Shown here piece by piece: positions 33,722 through 41,855 of a DNA stretch of 64,000 nucleotides. The notes under the pieces are model-generated. The model searched no databases, had not been told where the DNA came from, and saw nothing but the letters and a program-made list of their open reading frames with translations. Location of the stretch: positions 1-64,000 of the forward strand of contig ONMU01000001.1 of the NCBI GenBank assembly GCA_900319035.1, given 5' to 3'. Every line of letters starts with the position of its first letter. The first letter of the stretch is position 1. The DNA is from an uncultured Bacteroidales bacterium. Its GTDB lineage: Bacteria > Bacteroidota > Bacteroidia > Bacteroidales > Paludibacteraceae. A program made the translations under genes and the position numbers.

Positions 33722-34223
33722 AATGTACAATTTGACAATGTACAATGTACAATTTGCGCAGTATATTATTTAATGTACAATTTGACAATGTACAATGTAA
33801 AATTGCGTAGATTAAAAGGTTAATTATTTAATGTCTTTTTCATTGATACAATTGAGGCGACAGTGATACCTAATAACTCGGAACATTCATGGATAATCTC
33901 CTTCATTCTATCTTCAGGAAGAATCTGACAATCCACTATTAACTCCAGCCAATGCTGTGTCTCGTCCAATTCCTCTTCCACCATTTTGAGTTTATTGATA
34001 AAATCCTTGTCTGATTTTGCCAGACAGGCAGCTCTGTAATTAGCCGAAGGAGAAGTACCGGAACGTATCACTTGGCGAGCGATAGCAGAAGCGGCAATCG
34101 TACGAGGCATAGCATCTACCATCCGCACAATACGGATAGCGAATGCTTTATGTCGCTTTTTCATTTCTTCCTTATCCATTTTCCTTGTTCCTTTGTACAT
34201 TGTACATTGTCACCTTGTACATT
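33722..34223. mobile_element. IVS-like element 2: inverted repeats around a second four-helix-bundle gene
   Basis: The left arm 33722-33752 and the reverse complement of the right arm 34193-34223 agree at 29 of 31 positions (core GACAATGTACAATGTACAA). A second left-arm copy lies 50 bp inward (33772-33802). The only gene between is a four-helix-bundle ORF. The arm sequence is the dispersed family-C repeat found alone at 28007, 34758, 53472 and 59165 and partly at 32787 and 58888. The architecture matches element 1 (4616-5186). The mobility is inferred. Confidence 0.55.
33820..34179 (-). CDS. Four-helix-bundle protein, second copy
   Basis: 119 residues from the ATG at 34179 (MDKEEMKKRHKAFAIRIVRM); upstream codons are repeat sequence. 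It has the family signature in the form ASAIARQVIRSGTSPSANYR (about 42-61) and KLKMVEEELDETQHWLELIV. It belongs to the same broad superfamily as the gene at 4658-5062, though the two are quite different in sequence. It sits between nucleoside phosphorylase and a DUF3467 gene, inside 31-bp inverted repeats. Molecular role unknown. Confidence 0.85.
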   Translation of the reverse strand: MDKEEMKKRHKAFAIRIVRMVDAMPRTIAASAIARQVIRSGTSPSANYRAACLAKSDKDFINKLKMVEEELDETQHWLELIVDCQILPEDRMKEIIHECSELLGITVASIVSMKKTLNN

Positions 34224-34226
34224 CCT

Positions 34227-34529
34227 TTAAGCTTCACCACCGGTGAAGGTGAGCGGGAGCGTACTGCCGTGAGCCGGTCCGACGGGTTCGATGGTACCGA
34301 ATTTCTGCTCGTACTGACCGATGTTGTTTTGCAAAGCGCCGAGGATCTTCTTTGCCTGATCCGGGGTCACTACAATACGGGACACCACGTTTGCCTGCGG
34401 GATGCCTGGCATCAGTTGTGCGAAATCGAGAACGAACTCAGTGGGAGTATGCGCAATAAGCGCGAGGTTTGCAAACACGCCCTGTGCTTTGTCAGGAGCG
34501 ATGTTGATTTTCAATTGATTTTCTGCCAT
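34227..34529 (-). CDS. DUF3467 protein
   Basis: 100 residues. It starts KINIAPDKAQGVFANLALIA and has FVLDFAQLMPGIPQANVVSR then RIVVTPDQAKKILGAL, a match to the small DUF3467 family that is near-universal in Bacteroidota and has no known function. It is soluble. The right arm of IVS-like element 2 ends four nt after its stop codon. Confidence 0.85.
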   Translation of the reverse strand: MAENQLKINIAPDKAQGVFANLALIAHTPTEFVLDFAQLMPGIPQANVVSRIVVTPDQAKKILGALQNNIGQYEQKFGTIEPVGPAHGSTLPLTFTGGEA

Positions 34530-34550
34530 ATAATTTTAGTTTTAATTGTT

Positions 34551-34588
34551 ATTACGGAATTACGGTATTACGGTATTACGGTATTACC
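34551..34588. repeat. ATTACGGT simple repeat
   Basis: Four iterations of TATTACGG between the DUF3467 and GT2 genes, reaching the last codons of the GT2 gene. Confidence 0.75.
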
Positions 34589-35804
34589 ATTTGGTCTGTT
34601 TCTTGGGAACGACGAGCATCCAGAGGTTGATGAGCGGAAGGACGATGTCGAACCAAAGGATAGAGAACATATTAAACGACTTGAGTCCCAAACGACGTGC
34701 GGAAGTATTGAGGATGACCGTTTGCACGATCCACCGCAAGAGGAAAAGACCCAAGGCGATGTACAAAGGTACGATGTACGATGTATAAAGGAAATAATAT
34801 ACAAGCGCACCTATCAGCGCGACATAGAACAAACCACGGGTGAGGGGTTCGAACGCCAAGCGGCACTTCGTGGACGTACGGTATTGTGGCGAGACGGAGA
34901 GATGACGGCGTTTTTGCTGCCACCACTCTTTGAAAGTGCGTTTGGACGGCGACCAAGTGAGACTTTCGCGAGAGATCACCACCGAGGTATTGGTTCGCGT
35001 AGCTACATGGTTGACAAAGAGATCATCGTCTCCGGCACGTGTAGTCATCAGATGCGAGAAACCGCCGGACTCAAAGAAGAGCGATTTCTTGTACGCCAAG
35101 TTACGCCCCACGCCCATATACGGATGTCCGCAGAGCGCGGCTCCGAGGTAATGGAGTCCGTTGAAGAGGGTGTCAAACTGCACAAGGCGGTTGAGATGAC
35201 TCTTGTGCATGAAATAAGCACCAAAGCCAAGGACTATGTCAGTTGATAGTTGAGAGTTGACAGTTGATAGTTGGAACCCGCTCATCATCTCAGAGATCCA
35301 GTGGGAGGATTCGGGCACACAATCGGCATCGGTGAGCAAGAGATAATCGTATTTAGCTGCTTTGGCTGCAAGGGTGATTGCCAGTTTCTTGGTTGAACGA
35401 ACCCGTGCTCCGTATGGCACGAAAGACATCTTAAGACGCGGATCGGAAGTCATGTATCTCTCCACCACCTCGCGCGTACTATCCTCCGAACCATCATCCA
35501 CCACGATCACCTCATAGAGGGGATAGTCCTGCGAAAGCAAAGCCTGCAGGTATTGCGAGAGATTATAGGACTCGTTATGGGCAGCGAGGATGACGGATAC
35601 TCCTTCGGAGATTTGAGATTTCTCTGCCGCAAGGGCGCGATTAACTCCGTTTTTCAGATTTGAGATTTCAGATTTTTTATCTCTACGCATCTTGCGTGCC
35701 GGAGCAGCGAGATAGCGGATATAGAAATACATCTGCAGCACAAAGAGCAGCAGAAGCGACCCAAGGAGGATATAATCAACTATATGTAAGGAAGAGAAAT
35801 CCAT
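34584..35804 (-). CDS. Membrane GT2 glycosyltransferase carrying three repeat inserts
   Basis: 406 residues. One N-terminal membrane helix (about 10-30), then a GT-A domain: VSVILAAHNESYNLSQYLQA, VIVVDDGSEDSTREVVERY, LLLTDADCVPES (D-x-D), the acceptor region GDDDLFVNHV, and QQKRRHLSV (Q/R-x-x-R-W-like). Two or three C-terminal helices. Three inserts come from dispersed repeats: about residues 40-66 (SEISNLKNGVNRALAAEKSQ), 178-190 (FQLSTVNSQLST), and 338-349 (YTSYIVPLYIA, forming part of a membrane helix). Substrate unknown; probably surface or lipid glycans. It shares one base with the upstream PCMD gene stop. Confidence 0.88.
   Translation of the reverse strand: MDFSSLHIVDYILLGSLLLLFVLQMYFYIRYLAAPARKMRRDKKSEISNLKNGVNRALAAEKSQISEGVSVILAAHNESYNLSQYLQALLSQDYPLYEVIVVDDGSEDSTREVVERYMTSDPRLKMSFVPYGARVRSTKKLAITLAAKAAKYDYLLLTDADCVPESSHWISEMMSGFQLSTVNSQLSTDIVLGFGAYFMHKSHLNRLVQFDTLFNGLHYLGAALCGHPYMGVGRNLAYKKSLFFESGGFSHLMTTRAGDDDLFVNHVATRTNTSVVISRESLTWSPSKRTFKEWWQQKRRHLSVSPQYRTSTKCRLAFEPLTRGLFYVALIGALVYYFLYTSYIVPLYIALGLFLLRWIVQTVILNTSARRLGLKSFNMFSILWFDIVLPLINLWMLVVPKKQTKW
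34758..34791. repeat. Family-C repeat inside the GT2 gene
   Basis: It reads GATGTACAAAGGTACGATGT and on to ATAAAGG. On the minus strand it encodes part of a membrane helix. Confidence 0.8.
35611..35654. repeat. 44-bp repeat, copy in the GT2 gene
   Basis: Identical over 44 bp to 38794-38837 in maf (contains TGCCGCAAGGGCGCGATTAA). It is read in a different frame in each gene. Confidence 0.95.
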
Positions 35805-36907
35805 TACGAAACGATTTTGATTTTATAGACATGCGTAGAAGAGCCATCTTCGGCTTTGACGGTGATGACCCAAGGTTTGCCGTTCACCTCACCCGGAACG
35901 ATCGTCATTTCATTACTATCGAGTCTGCGTCCGTTGAAACGTGCGGTTTGAGCTTTGATATTCGTCAGACTGCCGATACCGCGAAGAGCAGTAAGTTTAA
36001 TCGTTTGCGCTTCGCTGTGTGACAGTTTGAGAGTCTGGAGTTTATCGGTATCGGGGTTAAAATCCTTCCACTCTTTGCTGTTAACCAGCAGTTTATCAAT
36101 GCGTGAGGAGTAGATGAGCTCTACGTCATCGACATAGAGTGCATTGCCGTCGAACATACCATCGTTGGCGCGGAAAGCGGGATAGTTACCGGCAGAGAAG
36201 ATGACGTTACACATCGTCGGCTTCGCGTCGTTCATATACAGAATAGGCACTTTGATCAGCGTCCACTCGTCATACTTAGCCCGCGCACGGTGCCATCCTT
36301 CCGCAATCTGTTTGGCATGAGTCTCTACCGTACACTCGTTGCCATCAGTCTTCAGGCGAATGTCCGACTCCTCATTGATGCGCTCCGTAGCCGTACAACC
36401 GCCTTTCTTATTCTTATACTCCGTGCCCTTCGAATTACCGGACCACGCATAATAGAGCAGATGAAAATCCTCTTTCTCCGGCGCAGGTCCCACACGTTTG
36501 ATCCATACCGCCAAGGTATCGGGACGATATTTCCAAGGGATACCACCCTCGGTACCGGCAGTAGCTCCGCTGACATTCAAACCCTTGAGGTATTGCCACG
36601 GTGTACCCAACGACAGATAACCGGGACCGATAGCTCCGATACCGAGCTTAGGGATACCGACTGCACGGTCAGTCACATATGCACTATATCCGGTGCGCCC
36701 CGGTTTTTGGTACATAAACGTAAACTTAAATCCCGCTTGATTCACATTAGAACCATGCCAATCGGTCAGCTGTTTATCGCCGTTGAACTTGTCCCCCCAG
36801 TTCTCAAAATGCGGATCCGGTAACTGCTGCGCAGCCATCGGAAGTACCGCCATCATCAGTAACAAAAGCAATGCTTTTGAATAATTATTATTCATTTTCA
36901 TACACAT
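35804..36907 (-). CDS. Secreted PCMD-domain protein
   Basis: 367 residues from the ATG at 36907; later ATGs at 36901 and 36895 are also possible. A signal peptide (ALLLLLMMAVLPMAAQQ) precedes PHFENWGDKFNGDK and DTLAVWIKRVGPAPEKEDF, typical of the putative carbohydrate metabolism domain PCMD of Bacteroidota. The C-terminal ~90 residues form a separate beta domain (SLTNIKAQTARFNGRRLDSN). Its own promoter lies at 36925-36955. Confidence 0.75.
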   Translation of the reverse strand: MCMKMNNNYSKALLLLLMMAVLPMAAQQLPDPHFENWGDKFNGDKQLTDWHGSNVNQAGFKFTFMYQKPGRTGYSAYVTDRAVGIPKLGIGAIGPGYLSLGTPWQYLKGLNVSGATAGTEGGIPWKYRPDTLAVWIKRVGPAPEKEDFHLLYYAWSGNSKGTEYKNKKGGCTATERINEESDIRLKTDGNECTVETHAKQIAEGWHRARAKYDEWTLIKVPILYMNDAKPTMCNVIFSAGNYPAFRANDGMFDGNALYVDDVELIYSSRIDKLLVNSKEWKDFNPDTDKLQTLKLSHSEAQTIKLTALRGIGSLTNIKAQTARFNGRRLDSNEMTIVPGEVNGKPWVITVKAEDGSSTHVYKIKIVS

Positions 36908-36924
36908 CAATCCAAATTAGGCTG

Positions 36925-36955
36925 CAAAGTTACAAAAAAAAAACGACATACACAA
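36925..36955 (-). promoter_or_regulatory. Promoter of the PCMD gene
   Basis: The -7 box TAACTTTG is at 36925-36932; -33 TTGTGTATGTC begins at 36955 (spacing 23). Confidence 0.8.
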
Positions 36956-36977
36956 TAGTGTATGCCACTTTTTTGTG

Positions 36978-37862
36978 TTATTTTATAAAAATACCGGGTG
37001 AAGTGATCATTCCAGACTCTGCATTTCGTATAGAATCCCCCATTATCAGCAATCCAATAGGCAATACGTTGGTAATGTTCATCATCTGTTTTTGCGGTAT
37101 TGTACGGATCTCTATCCGGGGTTGATAGATACGATAAAAACGCTCCTTCGCCTCCTCGTCTTCTACGGCTATACCGACTACTTTATCGACAGCGTGAAAC
37201 TGCTGGTATTGCTGCACATTCGCAAATGAATTTTGGCAATACGCGCATGAGAAAGAAAACAAATATACCACGTATGACGAATCGGCATCAAAGGGATAAA
37301 CGGCTTTCAATTTCTCCATTGTTTGTGCCCGATCTTCCTCATTCTCCACCAGAGACTGTTTCGGCAACTCGAACGAGTCCCTCATAGCCAAACCGCAGAT
37401 GAAAGAAGCTATAGCAGCTATACAAACGCCCAAGGTCAATTTCTGCCAGACATACGTTTCCGACTTCGGTTGCTCCATCAAAGCAGGAATAGAAATCAGT
37501 CCAAACACCGCATTTCGCACAAACGTCATCCACGGACTCGAAGTATAGTATCTGGAAAGCGCACCAAAACAACCGCAGTCATGTATTCCTTTCGCGACTA
37601 CTCCATAGGCAAAAACGACACTAACACTTATCAAGAAGATATCTGCCGCCAATGCGCTATAACGAGGCTGCACACGCAGCAATAAAGCCGTTCCCAATAC
37701 GGCTTCCACACAAATAACAAGCGGAGCACCAATACTAAACCAAGGCTGACCGTACAGCAATAACATATCGGCAAAAGCTTCCGCATCCCAAGCTTTAGCA
37801 AAAGCCGAGAGCAAGAACATCAGTCCAAGGATTGTTGTGCTAATATATGATAATACTTTCAT
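36978..37862 (-). CDS. MauE/DoxX-like membrane protein fused to a thioredoxin-like domain
   Basis: 294 residues. Four N-terminal membrane helices (about 1-150) with the DCGCFG motif of MauE-type proteins, which supply redox equivalents for disulfide formation. After a fifth helix (about 155-175) comes a periplasmic thioredoxin-like part with SFSCAYCQNSF (C-x2-C, about 216-226). A redox relay in the envelope is likely. It follows the small lipoprotein gene, with a terminator in the gap. Confidence 0.75.
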   Translation of the reverse strand: MKVLSYISTTILGLMFLLSAFAKAWDAEAFADMLLLYGQPWFSIGAPLVICVEAVLGTALLLRVQPRYSALAADIFLISVSVVFAYGVVAKGIHDCGCFGALSRYYTSSPWMTFVRNAVFGLISIPALMEQPKSETYVWQKLTLGVCIAAIASFICGLAMRDSFELPKQSLVENEEDRAQTMEKLKAVYPFDADSSYVVYLFSFSCAYCQNSFANVQQYQQFHAVDKVVGIAVEDEEAKERFYRIYQPRIEIRTIPQKQMMNITNVLPIGLLIMGDSIRNAESGMITSPGIFIK

Positions 37863-37872
37863 AACTAAAAAA

Positions 37873-37896
37873 AGGTCACCCTAAAAAGAGTGACCT
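37873..37896 (-). terminator. Terminator after the small lipoprotein gene
   Basis: AGGTCAC and GTGACCT form a stem around a 10-nt loop; on the minus strand a T-run follows. Confidence 0.9.
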
Positions 37897-37909
37897 GTGT
37901 TCCACAAGA

Positions 37910-38125
37910 TTACTTCTTGCAGGACCATCTCTGCCAGCTTGCACCCTGACTCTTAGCAGTTGACTCCAAGAGATCCTCGATGTCACTGCAAGTTTTGTAC
38001 TGGCTGTCAGTTTTGATTTTCTGCTCAACACCAGTTTTTGCTTCAGTACATGTACAAGTTTTCTTGCAAGAAGAGAACGAGAGAGCTGCAATAGCAACTG
38101 CTGCTACAAAGAATACTTTTTTCAT
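37910..38125 (-). CDS. Small cysteine-rich lipoprotein
   Basis: 71 residues. A signal peptide with lipobox SFSSC is followed by KKTCTCTEAKTGVEQKIKT and a second cysteine region (YKTCSDIEDLLESTA ... WSCKK). Probably an outer-membrane or periplasmic lipoprotein of unknown role. It has its own promoter (38177-38207) and terminator, so it is a single-gene unit. Confidence 0.8.
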   Translation of the reverse strand: MKKVFFVAAVAIAALSFSSCKKTCTCTEAKTGVEQKIKTDSQYKTCSDIEDLLESTAKSQGASWQRWSCKK

Positions 38126-38176
38126 CGTAATTATAAAATTAAGTTAATAAAAATGTGTTTGTTATAAAATCGGCTG

Positions 38177-38207
38177 CAAAGGTACAACCTTTTTTTCATA
38201 TATCCAA
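38177..38207 (-). promoter_or_regulatory. Promoter of the small lipoprotein gene
   Basis: The -7 box TACCTTTG is at 38177-38184; -33 TTGGATATATGAA begins at 38207 (spacing 23). Confidence 0.8.
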
Positions 38208-38224
38208 ATATTTTTGCAAAAATT

Positions 38225-38842
38225 TTATATTTTTTTGCGATTTTTTAACATTTCGTATACTTTTTGCACGGGAAAGCCCATCACATTGAAGTACGAACCG
38301 CGTATTTCGGTGCAAGCCACATAGCCGATCCATTCCTGTACTCCATAAGCACCGGCTTTGTCAAAGGGACGGTATTTGGAGACATAATAGCGGATCTCTT
38401 CATCGGAGAGTTCAGCAAAAGTAACATCGGTCTTGTCCACTATTGTCTCCATCTCTCTCCCCTTTTGGGCAAAGGTGACAGCGGTGAAGACCTGATGCGT
38501 TTTGCCGCTCAGGGCACGGAGCATCGCTACCGCTTCGGACTCGTCATGAGGTTTGCCGAGCATGTGTCCGTCTGCCCAGACGATGGTGTCTGCGGTTATC
38601 AGGAGTTGATCGGGTCGGAGGTTCGGCTCGTACGCACGTGCCTTCGCACGCGAGATATAATAAGGTATATCACCGCCTTGCAGGTCATTCGGAAAGGACT
38701 CGTCGGCATCGATGGAGATAGCTGTGAAGGGGATATCTAAACCTTCAAGCAGCGCACGCCTTCTTGGCGATGCGCTGCCCAGCAGTATATCATATTTGAG
38801 ATTTCTCTGCCGCAAGGGCGCGATTAACTCCGTTTTTGACAT
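38225..38842 (-). CDS. maf: Maf-family nucleotide pyrophosphatase
   Basis: 205 residues. Hydrolyses non-canonical or excess nucleoside triphosphates (dTTP/UTP type). Motifs: LLGSASPRRRALLEGL (about 19-34), ITADTIVWADGHMLGKPHDE, and KAGAYGVQEWIGYVACTEIR. The N-terminal SKTELIAPLRQRNLKY, directly before the first motif strand, is encoded by the 44-bp repeat 38794-38837, so this repeat supplies the start codon region of the gene. Confidence 0.92.
   Translation of the reverse strand: MSKTELIAPLRQRNLKYDILLGSASPRRRALLEGLDIPFTAISIDADESFPNDLQGGDIPYYISRAKARAYEPNLRPDQLLITADTIVWADGHMLGKPHDESEAVAMLRALSGKTHQVFTAVTFAQKGREMETIVDKTDVTFAELSDEEIRYYVSKYRPFDKAGAYGVQEWIGYVACTEIRGSYFNVMGFPVQKVYEMLKNRKKI
38794..38837. 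repeat. 44-bp repeat, copy in maf
   Basis: Identical to 35611-35654. Followed by ATTTGAGATTTGAGATTT, the family-B word. Confidence 0.95.
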
Positions 38843-38856
38843 TTGAGATTTGAGAT

Positions 38857-41541
38857 TTAGAAGAGATCTAATTGGGTATCTTTGGGTTTCTCGATCGTCA
38901 TTGTAACGCCGTCTATGTCCAGAGAGGTCGGTTGGGCTGGTTCGGGAGATGCCGGAGTGTCCAGAGAATCCGGAGATTCTGGAGATTCTGGAGATTCCGG
39001 GGTATCGAAATCGTCATCATTCCCCCTTCCGTCTAAGGTTTCCCCCGGTTCATCGGGGGACACCTCAGGCTCGGGAGTGATGTCTTCGATGGATGCTATC
39101 TCGAGGGTAGAGACACGTTTGCCTTTTGCCTTCGCAGATTTCTCGTCGATGAAGTCCTCCATAAGGATGTCGAGTACCGGTTTGGACTCATCTGCAAAGT
39201 GAATACGGAAAGTAGCCTCAGCCCGATCGGAGAGCACTGCGATACGGGAGTCTTTGTCCTCGCCAAGCATGGATTGCAGCTTCGCATTCGCATCGTCCAA
39301 ACGGAACCGTTTACCGTAATAATACTTGAGTTCGCCGTTCCACTGGATAAGACTCCATACTTTCTCGGTATCGAGTTTCTCTATACGGAGGATGTTATCC
39401 TCAAAATGGGCGGTGAGATCGAAAGTGGTGGTATAATAGGTACCATCGTTATTGATGACGAGGATGCGGTCTTCGTCCCAGAACTCACCCAGATAGACTC
39501 CGTGCTCGTCATAATTGACACGCAGCACATCGGGATCGAACCACACCTTACGTCCGCCGAGGGTCGAATGACCTTTCTGCTTGAGGGTGATGGACTTGAC
39601 TTCAAATTTCGTGAGGACGTTTCCTCGTGCCGTACGGGACTTGACAGCCAGTTCGGAGAGATCTTTGCAGACCTCCAGTTTCTTGAGATGCAAAGCCGGT
39701 TTGAGTGTCACACGGATGATCTCCGCCTCGCCGTTGGGGTTAGCGGTGAAATAGATGATCTTCGAACCCGGGGTACCTTGCGTGAGATCGTATTCCTTGT
39801 CGCGCGCTACGCCGGTGACGTTGAAACGCTTCATGAAATACGTGCCTTTCTTACCGTCACGATAGACCACATTATAGACCGTGCGGTCATCGCCGCGCTG
39901 GAAGACAGCTATATGCAGGATGTCGGTACCGATGAACAGTTTCTCGGCTACCTTGATGATCTTGTATTTACCGTCCTTATGGAAGACGATGAGGTCATCG
40001 ATATCGGAGCAATCGAAAAGGTATTCGTCCTTCTTGAGGCTCGTACCGATGAAGCCTTCCTCACGGTTGATATAGAGTTTCTCGTTGTTCTCAACGACCG
40101 CTTTGACGTTGATAGCGCCGAAGTTACGCACCTCGGTGCGACGCGGCCACGCATCGCCGTATTTGGCTTTGAGCATCTCAAACCAAGCGATGGTATAATC
40201 CGTGAGGTGGTTGAGGTTCTTGACGCAAGCTTTGATCTTCTTCTCCAAGTCCTTCATCAGTTCGTCCGCCTTCTTGGAGTCGAACTTGGTGATTCGAATC
40301 ATGCGGATCTCGAAGAGTTTCTCTATATCTTCGGTGCGCACCTCGCGGATGAGTTGCGGCTTGAAAGGCGTGAGGGCATTGTCCACAAACTCAATGAGTT
40401 TCTCCTTGTTCGGCGCGTTCTCGTAACCCTCCTGCTTATAGATGCGGTTCTCGATGAAGATCTTCTCCAAAGAGGTATAGAAATACTTCTCTTCGAGTTC
40501 GGATTTCTCGATCTCGAGTTCCCATTTGAGGAGTGCTTTGGTGTTGTCGCAGGACAGTTTGAGGAGGTTAGAGACGGATGTAAAGATCGGCTTGCGGTTC
40601 TCCACCACACAGCAGTTCGGGGAGATATTTACCTCGCAATCGGTGAAAGCATAGAGCGCATCGATCGCTTTGTCAGAGGACGAACCCGGTGCGAGCTGCA
40701 CTACTATACGGGCAGTGTCCGCCGTGAAATCATCGATCTTCTTGATCTTGATCTTCCCTTTCTGGTTCGCCTTGAGGATCGTCTCGATGATTTTCGAGGT
40801 GGTAGTACCGTAAGGTATCTCCGTGATGATCAGGGTCTTGTTGTCGTCCGCCTTTTGAATACGGGCACGAATCTTCACTACTCCACCACGCTCACCATCG
40901 TTGTAACGGGTGACATCGATGACTCCGCCTGTGGGGAAATCGGGATATAAGGAAAACTCCTGATTGCGGAGGTACGCCAAAGAGGCGTCGCACAACTCGT
41001 TGAAGTTATGAGGCAAGATCTTGGAGTTCAGACCGACCGCGATACCCTCCACACCTTGGGCAAGGAGCAGCGGGAACTTAACCGGCAGATGAATAGGCTC
41101 GTTCTTACGACCGTCGTAGGACTTCATCCACTCGGTGGTCTTGGCATTGAAGACCGTCTCCAGCGCGAACTTGGAGAGACGCGCCTCAATATAACGAGGA
41201 GCCGCAGCTCCATCGCCTGTGAGGACGTTTCCCCAGTTACCTTGACAGTCAATGAGCAGATCTTTCTGGCCGAGCTGGACGAGTGCGTCTCCGATAGAGG
41301 CATCGCCGTGCGGGTGGTATTGCATGGTCTGACCGACGATGTTCGCCACCTTGTTGTACTTACCGTCATCCACCTGCTTCATAGCATGCAGAATACGGCG
41401 CTGCACGGGTTTGAGGCCATCCTCAACCGCGGGCACAGCACGCTCTAATATCACATACGAGGCATAATCGAGGAACCAGTCCTGATACATACCCGTCAAG
41501 TGATACTTCACAGCATCATTGAAACCACCCTGACCTGCCAT
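38857..41541 (-). CDS. parC: DNA topoisomerase IV / gyrase-type subunit A
   Basis: 894 residues. Breaks and rejoins DNA to separate daughter chromosomes. The winged-helix region has LKPVQRRILHAMKQVDDG, QTMQYHPHGDASIGDALVQL, and the catalytic tyrosine in AAPRYIEARLS. A C-terminal beta-propeller-type region runs from about residue 500, followed by an acidic low-complexity tail with ESPESPESP encoded by a 9-bp DNA repeat (38959-39000). The Bacteroidota ParC form; the partner ParE gene is not in the window. Confidence 0.93.
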   Translation of the reverse strand: MAGQGGFNDAVKYHLTGMYQDWFLDYASYVILERAVPAVEDGLKPVQRRILHAMKQVDDGKYNKVANIVGQTMQYHPHGDASIGDALVQLGQKDLLIDCQGNWGNVLTGDGAAAPRYIEARLSKFALETVFNAKTTEWMKSYDGRKNEPIHLPVKFPLLLAQGVEGIAVGLNSKILPHNFNELCDASLAYLRNQEFSLYPDFPTGGVIDVTRYNDGERGGVVKIRARIQKADDNKTLIITEIPYGTTTSKIIETILKANQKGKIKIKKIDDFTADTARIVVQLAPGSSSDKAIDALYAFTDCEVNISPNCCVVENRKPIFTSVSNLLKLSCDNTKALLKWELEIEKSELEEKYFYTSLEKIFIENRIYKQEGYENAPNKEKLIEFVDNALTPFKPQLIREVRTEDIEKLFEIRMIRITKFDSKKADELMKDLEKKIKACVKNLNHLTDYTIAWFEMLKAKYGDAWPRRTEVRNFGAINVKAVVENNEKLYINREEGFIGTSLKKDEYLFDCSDIDDLIVFHKDGKYKIIKVAEKLFIGTDILHIAVFQRGDDRTVYNVVYRDGKKGTYFMKRFNVTGVARDKEYDLTQGTPGSKIIYFTANPNGEAEIIRVTLKPALHLKKLEVCKDLSELAVKSRTARGNVLTKFEVKSITLKQKGHSTLGGRKVWFDPDVLRVNYDEHGVYLGEFWDEDRILVINNDGTYYTTTFDLTAHFEDNILRIEKLDTEKVWSLIQWNGELKYYYGKRFRLDDANAKLQSMLGEDKDSRIAVLSDRAEATFRIHFADESKPVLDILMEDFIDEKSAKAKGKRVSTLEIASIEDITPEPEVSPDEPGETLDGRGNDDDFDTPESPESPESPDSLDTPASPEPAQPTSLDIDGVTMTIEKPKDTQLDLF

Positions 41542-41575
41542 GTGATTCAGTTTGCCTTACGAGATCAGGCTTGCG

Positions 41576-41737
41576 TTAAGCCTTTTTGTTAACAAAGATG
41601 TACGTAAAAATACCGCCCAGCTCCAATACCATCGAGGCTACCAAAAGCCAGTTCTCCGGAGCAGCGAATTTGTAAAGCACCAAGCACAAAACGCCCAGCA
41701 GCAACAGGATAACTCCCAAATACTTCATTGAATTCAT
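41576..41737 (-). CDS. Small two-helix membrane protein
   Basis: 53 residues: MNSMKYLGVILLLLGVLCLV, then FAAPENWLLVASMVLELGG and TYIFVNKKA. Two hydrophobic helices joined by a short loop. It has its own promoter at 41789-41819. I recall similar tiny proteins across Bacteroidales but know no function. The longer overlapping frame on the same strand (41589-41852) reads through the promoter and is a shadow. Confidence 0.8.
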   Translation of the reverse strand: MNSMKYLGVILLLLGVLCLVLYKFAAPENWLLVASMVLELGGIFTYIFVNKKA

Positions 41738-41788
41738 GATTATTTATGATTAAACGATTTACGATAGTTGTTTTTTCAAAATCGGCTG

Positions 41789-41819
41789 CAAAGTTACTAA
41801 AAATTTTGCATATATGCAA
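41789..41819 (-). promoter_or_regulatory. Promoter with perfect palindromic -33 element
   Basis: The -7 box TAACTTTG is at 41789-41796; the perfect palindrome TTGCATATATGCAA is at 41806-41819 (spacing 23). Confidence 0.88.
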
Positions 41820-41855
41820 ATAAAAGCGCGTTTTTTTTAGGAATTGTCCCAAAAA

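Noticed and set aside
38177..38207. GGCTGCAAAGGTAC-type motif as a repeat element in itself
   Set aside because: The recurring words are the reverse complement of GTACCTTTGCAGCC, i.e. the -7 box and transcription start region of minus-strand promoters, explained by promoter function.
41589..41852. 87-residue frame overlapping the small membrane gene
   Set aside because: It runs through the promoter -7/-33 boxes; the 53-residue frame at 41576-41737 has the right position and two clear membrane helices.
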